Of a stretch of DNA of 64,000 nucleotides, positions 21,600-31,995 are shown piece after piece; within the stretch, counting starts at the first letter, position 1, and each line of letters begins with the position of its first letter. Source of the DNA: Amorphophallus konjac (lineage: Eukaryota; Streptophyta; Magnoliopsida; Alismatales; Araceae); the NCBI GenBank assembly GCA_022559845.1, contig CM040128.1, forward strand, positions 181,022,691 through 181,086,690, given 5' to 3'. Both the position numbers and the translations under genes were made by a program. The notes beneath the pieces were generated by a model. The model ran no database searches. It saw nothing but the letters and a program-made list of their open reading frames with translations, and was not told where the DNA came from.

Positions 21600-24500
21600 A
21601 TGGCCTTAAGGATCAAAGAAGAGGTCGACAAACTATATAAGGCTAGGTTCGTCAGAGTGGTTTTATATCCTCAGTGGGTGGCAAACATAGTCCCTGTTCT
21701 CAAGAAGGATGGAAAAGTGCGCATATGCATTGACTTCAGGGATCTAAACAAAGCATGTCCCAAAGATGATTTCCCGCTACCTCATATAGACGTCCTAGTG
21801 GATAACACTGCCGGGTATGAAGCTCTGTCATTTATGGATGGGTACTCGGGCTATAATCAGATCCGTCTCGCACCGGAAGACCAAGAGAAAACTTCCTTCA
21901 CCACGCCCTGGGGCACGTATTGTTATGTAGTTATGCCATTTGGTTTGAAAAATGCAGGTGCCACCTATCAAAGGGCGATGATGGCCATTTTCCACGACAT
22001 GATGCACATATACATGGAAGCTTACGTGGATGACATCTTGGTGAAGTCAAGAACAAAAGAAGAACACCCCTCTATCCTGGCTAAGGTGCTGCAGAGAGCC
22101 AGGGAGTACAAGCTTAAGATGAATCCAAAGAAGTGTGTATTCGGAGTCTCCTCAGGGAAGTTGTTAGGGTTCATAGTGAGCAAACGGGGGATCCAGATTG
22201 ATCCTAATAAAGCACAGGCCATCATGGACATGCCTCCGCCAAAGAACATTACGGAACTTCGAGGATTGATTGGTAGACTGCAATTCATTAGAAGATTTAT
22301 ATCTCAGCATTCTCAGAGGTGTCGTCCGTTTTATGAGTTGCTTAAGGCGGGTGTCAAGTTCGAATGGAATCAAGATTGTCAGAAGGCCTATGAGGACCTC
22401 AAAGAGTATCTGTCCAATCCTCCGGTTTTGCAACCTCCTGTCCCTGGGAAACCCCTAATCCTATACATCTCGGTTATTGAGGACTCCCTAGGGGCGGTCT
22501 TAGCACAAGTGGATGATGAAGGAAAAGAGCGGGCCGCGTACTACCTCTCTCGACTGTTTAATCCAGCTGAATCCAAGTACACCGCTATGGAGAAGACTTG
22601 TGCCGCCTTAGTGTGGGTAGCTCAGAAGCTTAAACATTACTTTCTCGCCCACCCAGTTAGGTTGATCTCTAGAATGGACCCGATCCGTTATCTCTTAGAA
22701 AAACCCGTCCTTTCTAGTAGGTTAGCTCGCTGGCAGAGCTTCCTCTCTCAGTTCGACATCACCTTTGTTGTTCAGAAGGCAGTCAAAGGATATGCCATTG
22801 CTGAACATCTTGCACATCTCCCTATTCCTCACACCGATTCTATTCAGGACGATTTTCCTGATGAGCATCTCTCTGTCCTTTCTCATCATCCCTTTTGGTC
22901 TCTGCACTTCGATGGTGCACTCAACTCCCAAGGCCAAGGGATCGGTGCTGTCTTGCTTACTCCAGAGGGAGTAACCATTCCCTTTGCTTATCAACTTCGA
23001 TTTCCTGCTACCAACAACATCGCTGAGTATGAGGCTCTCCTAGCCGGCTTGAAGCACGCCTATCTCCTAGGCGCGCGCTATTTGAACATCATAGGAGACT
23101 CTCAGCTCATTCTACGGCAAGTTCTGTCCACTTACCGTACTCGTGACCCTAAGCTAAAGCCTTATCAAGATTTGGTCACGCTAATTGCTAAGCAATTTCG
23201 TAAGCTGATCTATATCCATACTCCCCGTTCTCTGAACATTCTAGCTGATGCTTTGGCATCTCTTGCTTCTTCCTTATCTTTCCCTCTCAGTCGTAGTACT
23301 GAGACCATCGTCGTCCAGAGATTGGACGCACCTTCTCTTCAAGATCCTTGGTTCATCAACCTCAGGAAATCTGTAGAGGCAAGAGCTGAGAAGGAAGATC
23401 TCAAGGAAGTTTCATTAACAGAGCTAGAGGAGATTCTGGACGAAGAAGAATTGCCTTGGTATCATGAAATCGAGTTGTTTTGCAAAGAAGGGTCATTCCC
23501 AGAAGGGGCAAAGGCCGAGCAGCGTAAAGTAATAAGAAGAGCCGCCGTAAGGTACACTATCATTGCAGGGGAACTGTATAGGCGCGCTACTAATGGAATG
23601 CTCATGAGATGTTTGGATGATGTAGAAGCTTGGAAAGTGGCTGAAGCGGCCCATTCTAGTGAGTGTGGAGGTCATGTCAATGGCCAGGCTCTAGCGAAGA
23701 AGATCCTTAGGCAGGGCTACTATTGGCCCACTCTAGAGGAAGATTGCTCCCTCTATATCCGGAGGTGTCTTAAATGCCAACTCCATGCTGATAAAATTCA
23801 CTCTCCAGCTTCGTCTCTCCATCCTATGACTGCTCCTTGGCCATTCTCTATGTGGGCTTTTGACGTCGTCGGCCCGCTCGGGGATCCTAATTCTCAGATC
23901 AAGCAAAAATCCTTCATCCTCACCGCTACTGAGTACTTCACCAAATGGGCCGAAGCCGAGGCGTACGCAGAAATCAAAGCTACAACGGTGTGCCGCTTTA
24001 TCATGAAGAATATCATCTCGCGGTTCGGAGTGCCAAGCAGCATCATCACCGACAACGGACCCCAGTTCGTCTCCCAAGAGCTTAAGGACCTATGTAAGAA
24101 GTTCAATATTGCATTGCATCATTCATCTCCATATTATCCTCAAGGCAACGGTCAAGCCGAGGCCACTAATAAAACCCTTCTTAAAATCATCAAGAAAACA
24201 TGCGAAGCACATAAATTTTCTGATTGGCCTGAAAGATTGGTGGAAGCTCTGTGGGCTTACCGCACCTCCGTCCGTACCCCTACGGGGCAAACTCCCTATT
24301 CCCTGACCTATGGGATGGAGGCGGTGCTCCCATATGAGATCTTAATCCCTTCCCTTAGAGTGCAGCTCGATAAGGAACTTAATCTCGATGAACGTCGGGA
24401 GGCGTTGCTAGTCCAGTTGGAACTCTTGGATGAGAAGAGGATGAATGCGGCCGATCACGTTTCTGTTTATCAAAAGAGGGTTTCGCGTTATTTTCAAAAG

Positions 24501-24716
24501 AAGGTGATTGAACGTAAGTTTATGACGGGTGATATTGTTTTGAAACGCAAATTCATTCGGTCTGCAGGTCCTAGGTCTAAATTGCAACCTAACTGGGAAG
24601 GGCCGTTTGTAATAAAGGAAGCTTATCCAGGGAATGCTTATCGCTTAATAAATGCGGAAGGTGAGGAGCTCTCTCACCCGTGGAATGGGTTGTATCTTAA
24701 GCGTTTCTTTCCTTAG
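21600..24716 (+). CDS. pol: Tat RT, RNase H, archaeal-type RNase H and integrase (open, 1,038 codons)
   Basis: This frame has no internal stop. RT comes first: CIDFRDLNKACPKDDFPLP, VMPFGLKNAGATYQ, and the catalytic YVDD at 22023-22034. The ordinary RNase H follows. A second RNase H of archaeal type comes next, with HFDGALNSQGQG, AEYEALLAGL, IIGDSQLILRQV and ILADALASLAS supplying the acidic residues. This duplication marks the Tat lineage. Integrase ends the protein, with a HHCC part (CLKCQ), then Asp in FDVVGPL, Asp in ITDNGPQF and Glu in GQAEATNKT. There is no chromodomain. In this copy it has no natural start because the upstream frame is broken, so it would be made only from an intact relative's fusion. 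Start 21600 is just the first ATG in frame. Confidence 0.93.
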   Translation: MALRIKEEVDKLYKARFVRVVLYPQWVANIVPVLKKDGKVRICIDFRDLNKACPKDDFPLPHIDVLVDNTAGYEALSFMDGYSGYNQIRLAPEDQEKTSFTTPWGTYCYVVMPFGLKNAGATYQRAMMAIFHDMMHIYMEAYVDDILVKSRTKEEHPSILAKVLQRAREYKLKMNPKKCVFGVSSGKLLGFIVSKRGIQIDPNKAQAIMDMPPPKNITELRGLIGRLQFIRRFISQHSQRCRPFYELLKAGVKFEWNQDCQKAYEDLKEYLSNPPVLQPPVPGKPLILYISVIEDSLGAVLAQVDDEGKERAAYYLSRLFNPAESKYTAMEKTCAALVWVAQKLKHYFLAHPVRLISRMDPIRYLLEKPVLSSRLARWQSFLSQFDITFVVQKAVKGYAIAEHLAHLPIPHTDSIQDDFPDEHLSVLSHHPFWSLHFDGALNSQGQGIGAVLLTPEGVTIPFAYQLRFPATNNIAEYEALLAGLKHAYLLGARYLNIIGDSQLILRQVLSTYRTRDPKLKPYQDLVTLIAKQFRKLIYIHTPRSLNILADALASLASSLSFPLSRSTETIVVQRLDAPSLQDPWFINLRKSVEARAEKEDLKEVSLTELEEILDEEELPWYHEIELFCKEGSFPEGAKAEQRKVIRRAAVRYTIIAGELYRRATNGMLMRCLDDVEAWKVAEAAHSSECGGHVNGQALAKKILRQGYYWPTLEEDCSLYIRRCLKCQLHADKIHSPASSLHPMTAPWPFSMWAFDVVGPLGDPNSQIKQKSFILTATEYFTKWAEAEAYAEIKATTVCRFIMKNIISRFGVPSSIITDNGPQFVSQELKDLCKKFNIALHHSSPYYPQGNGQAEATNKTLLKIIKKTCEAHKFSDWPERLVEALWAYRTSVRTPTGQTPYSLTYGMEAVLPYEILIPSLRVQLDKELNLDERREALLVQLELLDEKRMNAADHVSVYQKRVSRYFQKKVIERKFMTGDIVLKRKFIRSAGPRSKLQPNWEGPFVIKEAYPGNAYRLINAEGEELSHPWNGLYLKRFFP

Positions 24717-25480
24717 AGTCTAAACCACGTGCTTTCCCGGCAGCAAGATCTTCCTTCCTATCTTCAAAAGAAGAGGTCCCGAGCAAGGCAATCACACACC
24801 ACACGACATCCCTGGTCGGGCTCCTTGTTTAAAAGACACCGTTTCTCCTTGGCCATGCTTTAGGGGAAAGTCGAAGTCCCTGTCCGCTTCATTCTTCGGC
24901 TGAATCCAGGGGCAAGGAGTGAATAAGGAGGCGACGACCAATCCAAACACCCTAACGAGAGGAGGTCTCAAACAGGGGCAAGTCCGTTATGACCTGACGC
25001 CACAAGCAAGAAAGGAAAAGAAAAGAAAAGGAGTGCTCTTTACGACAAAATCAAAAGCGTTATCTCAAAGGTCTACAGATTCTGAATTTCTGAAAAAAAC
25101 TCCAAGGAGGAAAGAATCTAGGCATGACAAGAGTGGCAGTACAGTTCCCCGCGGGACGTTATGAGCCCGGTCGCATGCATGCCTAGGGTGGACAAAGGTT
25201 CGATGACGGACGCGAAAAAAGGCCCCGGCGCAACAGACCAAATCTCTGATAGGGTTGTGCGGTGAGAAAATCAAGTCCTAAAAACTCCCATATCTGGCCT
25301 AAGCTTACCCCCATGATTTTTTTTCTTTTTAGGACTAAGATGAGTACCCTGGGTATGGCATTGGTAGAAGCACTGTCATGATAATTAGGTCTTGGCCAGG
25401 GGTTGTCACACTACTGCACGCCAATCTCGGGACTCAATCTGAAACACGGAAGGGTTCGCGTTGCTTGAGAGGCACCGATT
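24717..25480 (+). other. Tat 3' noncoding region, first part
   Basis: No domain and no long frame after integrase. I see nothing structured apart from moderate GC content and a poly-T run near 25318. Confidence 0.6.
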
Positions 25481-25695
25481 TTTCAAAAATCCAAAAACAT
25501 CAAATATTTCAAAAATCCAAAAACATCAGATATTTCAAAAATCCAAAAAAACATCAAATATTTCAAAATCCAAAAACATCAAATATTTTAAAATCCAAAA
25601 ATATCAAATATTTCAAAATCCAAAAACAACAAATATTTGCAAAAATCCAAAACAAAACAGATATCTCTAAAAATCCAAGAACGTTAAATATTTCC
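25481..25695. repeat. Tandem repeat, unit about 27 bases, about 8 copies
   Basis: Units read roughly ATTTCAAAAATCCAAAAACA with CATCAA between them. Length varies from 24 to 30 by changes in the A runs. The last copies are more degenerate (GATATCTCTAAAAATCC and TAAATATTTCCC). Confidence 0.9.
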
Positions 25696-25929
25696 CAAAA
25701 CTCCCAAAAATACCATCATGTGCATAGCATGCATTGCATTTTCATTATGCTTTCGCCTATTTAATAAAGGCTCCACCCCTTGACCGAATATCAAGGAACG
25801 GTCATTATCTAACTTGCTTCAAAGGCAAGGGGTTGAGTCCAAGAACAGATCTAACTTGATTCATGTTTAAAGCGTATGTGCAGAATGCAGGGGCAAGATT
25901 TAAAGCAAAAAGTTCACAGCTATGCAGGT

Positions 25930-26205
25930 TCAAGGTATGTAACGCGCCAACATAGGACCGTTACAGTCACATAACGGCCCCCTCTGCGACCGTTATTTTC
26001 AGGCAGGCATGGGCCTTCTTCCTTTCACTAATCATCACTATAACGGTCTGGAGAATACCGTTACTTTCTTATAACGGCTCAAGGCCTATCCGTCATATCC
26101 TTCAGAGACAGGGTTCTGTTGTTACTCTCATTCTGACGGCCTGTCGTAAGACCGTTATTTTCGTGTGGCGGCCCATTGCATATCCGTTACTATCTCCAGA
26201 GGCTC
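25930..26205. repeat. AACGG...CCGTT quasi-palindrome cluster, downstream of PMD gene A
   Basis: Six units in about 250 bases, for example TAACGGTCTGGAGAATACCG followed by TTACTTTC, and GACGGCCTGTCGTAAGACCG followed by TTATTTTC. Arms are usually separated by 10-14 bases and units follow one another every 30 bases or so. Confidence 0.85.
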
Positions 26206-26365
26206 TGCCTGTCCACATCATTCCAGCCATTTTAACCACGAAACTCAAGCTCATTCAACTAAGACAATTTCATCTCATTCAAGCAAGCTTAATGAAATAT
26301 AATTCATGGTAAACCAAGCTCTGATGATCAAGTACACATAACACCTCTCATGAACAAAAAGAAAA

Positions 26366-27804
26366 TCAAGATACATTCAATTTCTTATCCGCAAGAGGGC
26401 GGATTCTTCTCAACTCTTTCACATAATCTCGGCGTGCTTCGTCGTTCTCTTCAACTTCTGCTTGCCACGGGCGCACCTTGCTGATCTCCCACATGATCAG
26501 CGCGTTCCGGACCGCTCGTTCATCTTCCTCGGTCCCCATCTTCCTAGGTAGGAGGGGAGGGTAGTGTGATAGTGCAGAAATGCCGGTTCGAGGTAGTCCG
26601 ATCTGAAGATGGCATCGGTGCGGGTTGTAGATCGCCATGGTAGTATTCCCCACTAGCGGGAGGTCCAGACCTCGACGTCGCGGTATTTTGAGAAGAGTGC
26701 TTCGAAGGATTCTTGGTCGCATGATGAACTTGTCAATTGGCAAAGTGTTGAAAAAGAGGCGCCATTCATCCGAGTTTTCTTATCCGCCGTCCTGCACTCC
26801 ACCTGAGAAGAATATCCAAATGCCCCTCCAATGAAGAAGAGAGGGTGGCTCCCGAAGATCCGGCTTGCAGAAGTTATGTCTTCCTTGGGAAGGAATTTGA
26901 CTCTCACTCCTGTCCAGCACTCAAGGAGTATCATGGAACCAAACAAAGGACCTCCTATGCAAGCCGAGCTTAGTCCTTCATAGAGGTATGAGAGGACCGC
27001 TTGAGAAATAGACATTCCCCGCCACAGCCCGCTGATAATACCAAGATTTTGGATGTCTAAGAGGTGGTCGGTCGTGGTAAAAAGAAAGACCCCGCACAAG
27101 CAAACCGCCACCGCCTTGGCTATTGCTTCATGTCTCTCCCACTTGTTTTTACAATGAGACACTATCCATTGTGCTAAGGGTATCAAGTGAATGTGGTGAG
27201 GGCTGATCATGGTTCTCACGTCCTTTGGATTATGAATAAAGTCACTCAAGATCAAGGACGGATCAATGGGCTCTATTGTATAGCAAACCCGGTCTTCATC
27301 CCCCACCTTAATCTTAGGAAGGGTTAGGTAGGCTTCTACCTCTTCTAATAGGACGGTTGCTTCGAAGTAAGGGAAGATAAAGGTATGAGTTTGTGGATGC
27401 CATAATTCTACAAGTGCTGAAATACTTGGCCAATCTAAGGATAGTTTCTGGAAATTTTTGCCTAAAACCAAGAGGGGTTGAAGGTGCCAAGCTTTAAGGA
27501 TTGATGTAACTTCTATAGGGAGGGCCTTCACCATGGGAGCCACCCACTTCAGATTAGAGTAGCATCTTGGGCCAGGAAGAGGCTTGAAGAAAGAAGGAGA
27601 AGAAGAAGTCATAAAACGGATTGAAAGTGCAGAATTTTCTGAACTTGGATGTGTTGTTGAGGGACTTACCACCCTTTGAACATTGGAGCTTAAGTGCTTG
27701 GGAATTGATGTCAACCGCTGGAGCTCTCCGTGTTCTTTTCTGGCAGCTTTAGGCCCGGTATAGACCTTCCCTTCCATGATCATCGCCTCCAAGCTCCTCT
27801 TCAT
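26366..27804 (-). pseudogene. Antisense PMD-like gene A inside the Tat element
   Basis: A minus-strand frame of 383 codons from 27804 carries the layout of plant mobile domain (PMD, PF10536-type) proteins. It has W-P-SISALVELWHPQTHTFIF, then EATVLLEEVEAYLTLPKI, then HLIPLAQWIVSHC and a hydrophobic helical region around LLDIQNLGIISGLWRGMSIS. The C-terminal part (MRPRILRSTLLKIPRRRG, LPLVGNTTMAIYNPHRC) is in another frame (26743 down to 26366), so there is a frame break near 26760-26790. PMD proteins occur as host silencing-related proteins and as passengers in transposons. The gene lies opposite to gag-pol and must use its own promoter. The AACGG cluster at 28036-28500 is just upstream of its start. 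Confidence 0.7.
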
Positions 27805-28035
27805 CTTGATTTCTGCCCTTAGGAGAGGTTCTTCAACCCTAAAGCAGAGGTTTTCAGCAAAGCTACGATTTTGATTGAGTTTCCGAGTCTTAAAAGCTTG
27901 ATTTTGGCTTTTGGAAGGATAGGATTCGGATTAGAAAGCTTTATCTTCAATCAGGATAAGTTCCAGTAAGGGATTAGATGGCTAAACCTCGGGTTTAAGT
28001 TCTCACGGCTCAATCCGTCTCGGAATACAACCCAG

Positions 28036-28500
28036 AATCTAACGGTCTATCGTAAGGCCGTTATTTCATTCCAACGCGCCAACCTTAGGCCGTCGCATTT
28101 TCCTGTGGGTTTAGTTCCCCAATCATGTTCTGTGAAGATTAACGGTCTAAGGCCTGACCGTCGTTTGTTATAACGCGCGAATCTTGAGCCGTTATATTCT
28201 CATCCACTCAGTCCTTTCTCTTCTAGGCTAAGCACTTCCTGACGGCCCTGGTTATGGCCGTTGCTTCACTCTGACGCGTCTCCCGCAGGCCGTCGCATTT
28301 TCTGCTAGTTGTCCTGACAACCATCGCTCTGCCATGATCAACGGTCTAGTCTTTGGCCGTTATTTGTCTTTGACGCACCTGCCGTTGGCCGTCGTTTGTC
28401 TGGAGCCCTACTACCAGGATGGGCCCCTGTTATGAGCAACGGCCTTTCACCGGCACGTCGTTTGATTATGACGGTCTGAGCCTAGACCGTTACTTTCTCT
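28036..28500. repeat. AACGG...CCGTT quasi-palindrome cluster between the two antisense genes
   Basis: About ten units, arranged as five pairs spaced about 100 bases apart. A pair such as AACGGTCTATCGTAAGGCCG plus TTATTTC is followed by AACGCGCCAACCTTAGGCCG plus TCGCATTTT. The left arm is AACGG, GACGG or AACGC, and the right arm is GGCCGT or GACCGT. Confidence 0.88.
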
Positions 28501-28783
28501 GCTGCTGAATTCTGGTTATTCCTTCTGCCCTTGCCTAGACCTGGCGGTCTCTCGCATTGTACACCTCGTTCTCTCTATTTTTTTTCACACACATACATTC
28601 CCACAAGTAACTCATACACACATTCCTGCCCATGACGCATTCATCCATTCATTCATTTCATCCGTCCCTGCGCAATCAAACACACATCCTTTCATTCACT
28701 AAACAAACAGAAAACCCAAAAAAGATCTCATTCCATCTACCATAAGTTCTGTACAAGAGATAATAAAAAACATAAAAAATACA
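28501..28783. other. Spacer with CA-rich sequence
   Basis: After the repeat cluster comes CA-rich low-complexity sequence (ACACACATACATTCC, TTCATTCATT). I see no gene here. It would be the 3' flank of antisense gene B. Confidence 0.5.
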
Positions 28784-31700
28784 TCATTCGGTCGGCTTAT
28801 CCGTCGGACCACCCTCATCCTCTCCATCCTCGGGTCTCCTCGCGGGTGGCGGCGCTATAGAAGCACTCTCCTCCTGCTGTCCCCGCTCCGCCCTCTCATT
28901 CCTCCGCTGGGCGGAGGAGCTGACAAGAAAATCCCCTACTGAGCCGCTCGGGGCAGCACTCCTATGTACCCCACTCTGGGAGGCACTCCGCTCCGGTCCC
29001 CGGCCCATCATCCGGACCGTCCGCTCCAGTGTCCGCAGCTCGATCTTCAGTGTAAAGATCTGACGCCGCGTCTCCCGTGCCTCGGTCCAGTAGCGATCCA
29101 AGTCGGCCGTCCCGATCCGAAGCTCCTCCACCTCAGCTCGTGCCCGCGCTAACTCCTTCCGGAGTTGTTCCATCTCTGCATCATCTGGGCGTCGCGGGGT
29201 CTCCGCTCTCAGCCGGGCCATCTCTGCCCGTACCAGCTCCGTCTCTGCTTGGGCTCGATCAGTCTCGGCCCGGCTTCTCTCTGCCTCTGCCCTCGCCTGA
29301 CTGGCCTCGGCCACTGCTGCTGCTAGATCCCTCGCCTGTAGATTGCATTTCATATCATTAGTCATGAAGCATTTAATTAGGCATAATCATAAACATTTTT
29401 GGTCTCTTACCCGTTCCGCGAGGGTGGCCTCCGCCTCCTCGGCCCGGGCAACCGCCCGAGCAAAGTCGGCCTCCTACTCAGCCCTGCCTCCCATAGGCTG
29501 CGAGGAAGACGATGGGGCATCCGATCCAGCGCGTTGGGCTCCCTCGGCCCGTTGCATTTAGAAGTCATGGTTAGTTGACATTGGCATTTGCATCATGAAC
29601 ATCATTGCATAAATCATGAGCATTTAAGTTTTTAGTCTCACCAGGAGCTCCAAGGCAGACCGGTACCCGTCCCGCTGTTGGATGGTGGAGTGGAGTCGCC
29701 CTTCCAGCTCGGCTATCCGTCCCTCAGGGTCTAGTTGCATTTTAGAAAGCATAAGTCAGCATATATCACAATGCACATTGCATAATAGAAAAGTTTAGAG
29801 TTTTAGTTTGCATACCGGTCGTCGGGTGCCTCGGTACACCCGGTCGCCGTAGAATCGAGCGAAGGCCTTCAGATATGCCTCATCGCTCTCATCCCGTTCC
29901 TTCACGGCTCTGCCTCGCTTCCTCCAATCGAGGACGTACTTCGCCTTCCGGGCGCACCAATCCACATTACCACTGATGCCCCTCGCTGACTTGCCGGGGT
30001 GGTCGTCATTACGGTGCGGAAAGGTCACCTCGGGCTGGTGTAGTCCCCGAGTCCGCAGGATCAGCCTGTAGTGCAGAGGCTCGATGATATGGATGCAATG
30101 CAACCATATGTCTCGCCCCCGGTACGATAGAGCGGCCTCCACCCACGGCTGTCCCGTGTATCCCTCACCGCGGTACGGGGTCCATCTCACCTGAGAGCAT
30201 TTAGTTCATTCATCAGCATTCACCTGGTCAGCATTTAGAAGCATTTAGAAACATATAAGAATCATTCTGGGTTTTTGGACTTACCGACGTGTGCGGGAAG
30301 GAGTCCAAGTCATCCTGGATCGTCCGGGTCAATCTGATAATCGACCCCGTGTCCCTCGCCACCGACCATCGCCTCGCGATCGGTATGCGGCCGGGCTGGA
30401 GTAGTGCGCCTCTCCCGATGCCCGGGAGGTACATGTAGCTCCAGATCTGCATTTAGAAATCAAGTCAGTCCCATGGCATAATCATAAACATCATTGCATG
30501 ATAGAAAGCATATAAAGTGCATTTACCTGTAGAAAAGGCGAGAAGCCGCCCAGCATTGTCTGCCGATCCGTGGTGCTCAGGGAATCAAACAAGAATGCCA
30601 GCACTGCTGCTCCCCAGGCGTATTTCCCGACTTTGCCCAAATTCTCTATCATGGGCAGTAGTCTGCAGCTGATGACATCCGCCCGAGTCGCGAAGAGGAG
30701 CTTCCCGAATAGCAGCATCAGGAAGCGTCTGAGCACCCTATCCCCCTCTGGTCCTGCCTCCGCCGCCACGCGAGGGCGCACCTGGTCTATCACTCTGCCC
30801 AGATGCTCCTCGGGTAGCTCTCCCACGGTGATCGCCGCTCCTCTCAAGCCTAAGCTCTCCTGCAGCACTGATCTCGAAAGCTGAGATGAGGACTGTCCCG
30901 GCCTGATCAAATCCAACCCGAGCAGCTGCTGCGCCATCTCTCTATAATCGCTGTATGTCCACCCTGTCACTGCAGATCCGTGGACTCTCAATCCTGTAAT
31001 CCTCGCTATGTCTTCCAGCGTGGGGATCATATGGCCCCACGGGAAGATGAACGCCCTGCTGATCGGGTCCCATCTTTCGTGCAAGGCGTACAGCAGTGGC
31101 GTGTCCATCCGGATCACCTCGATGCTGAGCACCTCGGCGAATCCCATCCCGGCTAATCTCTCTCTCTGGTAATCGGGCAATGCTTGGTACACTGCCCGGA
31201 TCTGTAGCCAGGAGATCCGCGATCTTCTCTTCCCCTGCATTTGCATTTTAGATCATTCATTAGTCCAATTGCATCATATAATCATTGCATAATCATTCAT
31301 AATTGAAAACAAAATAAAAATTTTGAAAATTGAAAACCCTAAAAAATAGTTTAATTCCCTGGCAAGAGTGACGGCCCTGGGGTAGGGCGTCATTTGACTC
31401 TGACGGACGCAGCCTGATGCGTCGGGCGTGTGACGGTCGCTGGCAGGACCGTCACATGGTCTGCGTGTGGGAACTTTTTCCCTTGCATCCCCGTAGTCTC
31501 CCACTGTGGCCAAATGGCCTACAATTGTTCCTAGTGGGTTCGTAGACCCATTTCTACCCCTTTTCCCCACATGCATCCATAAATAAACACAAAAAAATCA
31601 AAAATTGGAAAATTAGGGCGGGGGCCTACCTCGTGGTCCATGGCTCTCTTCCTCTTCTTCTTCGGTTCCTTGGGCTCCTCTGCACCCAAGGGAGCTTCCC

Positions 31701-31938
31701 CTTCGTCCTCCGTGGCCGTGGGAGCTTCTTCTTCCTCCCTTGGACTTCTCCTCGCCGGTTGTTCTTCTTCCACCGGCGGGATCGCCTCCCGTTCAAGCCG
31801 GCGGTGGAACCGCCGTATTGCCATCCTCTTCCCTCTCTCTCTCTTCTTTGGTGGCGGCTGGGGAGCCTCGTCGCCGGCCATTGAAGCAGTGGAGGTTGGA
31901 GTCGCCGGAGCTCTTCTCGGTTGGAGGTTTTGGGGCAT
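28784..31938 (-). pseudogene. Antisense seven-exon PMD gene B inside the Tat element
   Basis: On the minus strand seven exons can be read: 31938-31630, 31234-30527, 30446-30285, 30190-29816, 29734-29642, 29551-29411 and 29335-28784. Each length is a multiple of three, so all six introns are phase 0, and together they give 779 codons plus TGA. Donors are all GT. Exon 1 is basic and acidic low complexity (KKRERGKRM). Exon 2 is a PMD (HERWDPISRAFIFPWGHM, then IPTLEDIARITGLRVHG). Exons 5-7 form an Ala/Glu/Arg-rich coiled coil. Lesions are a TAG at 29476-29474 in exon 6, and acceptors of introns 4 and 5 that read GCAA where the others have AG. So it is nearly intact but damaged. Its function is unknown; PMD relatives are linked to transposon silencing. 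Confidence 0.8.
31366..31462. repeat. ACGG...CGTC units in intron 1 of antisense gene B
   Basis: Three units: GACGGCCCTGGGGTAGGGCG+TCATTT, GACGGACGCAGCCTGATGCG+TCGGGC and GACGGTCGCTGGCAGGACCG+TCACAT. The repeat family is therefore also inside an intron. Confidence 0.8.
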
Positions 31939-31995
31939 TGTTGAATGGAATGAGGGCTGAGTGACCGTTCGGTTGTTTTTTTTGAATGCTCAGGA

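Noticed and set aside
25481..25695. CRISPR-like array
   Set aside because: Repeats abut without unique spacers and the DNA is plainly plant retrotransposon. It is a simple tandem repeat.
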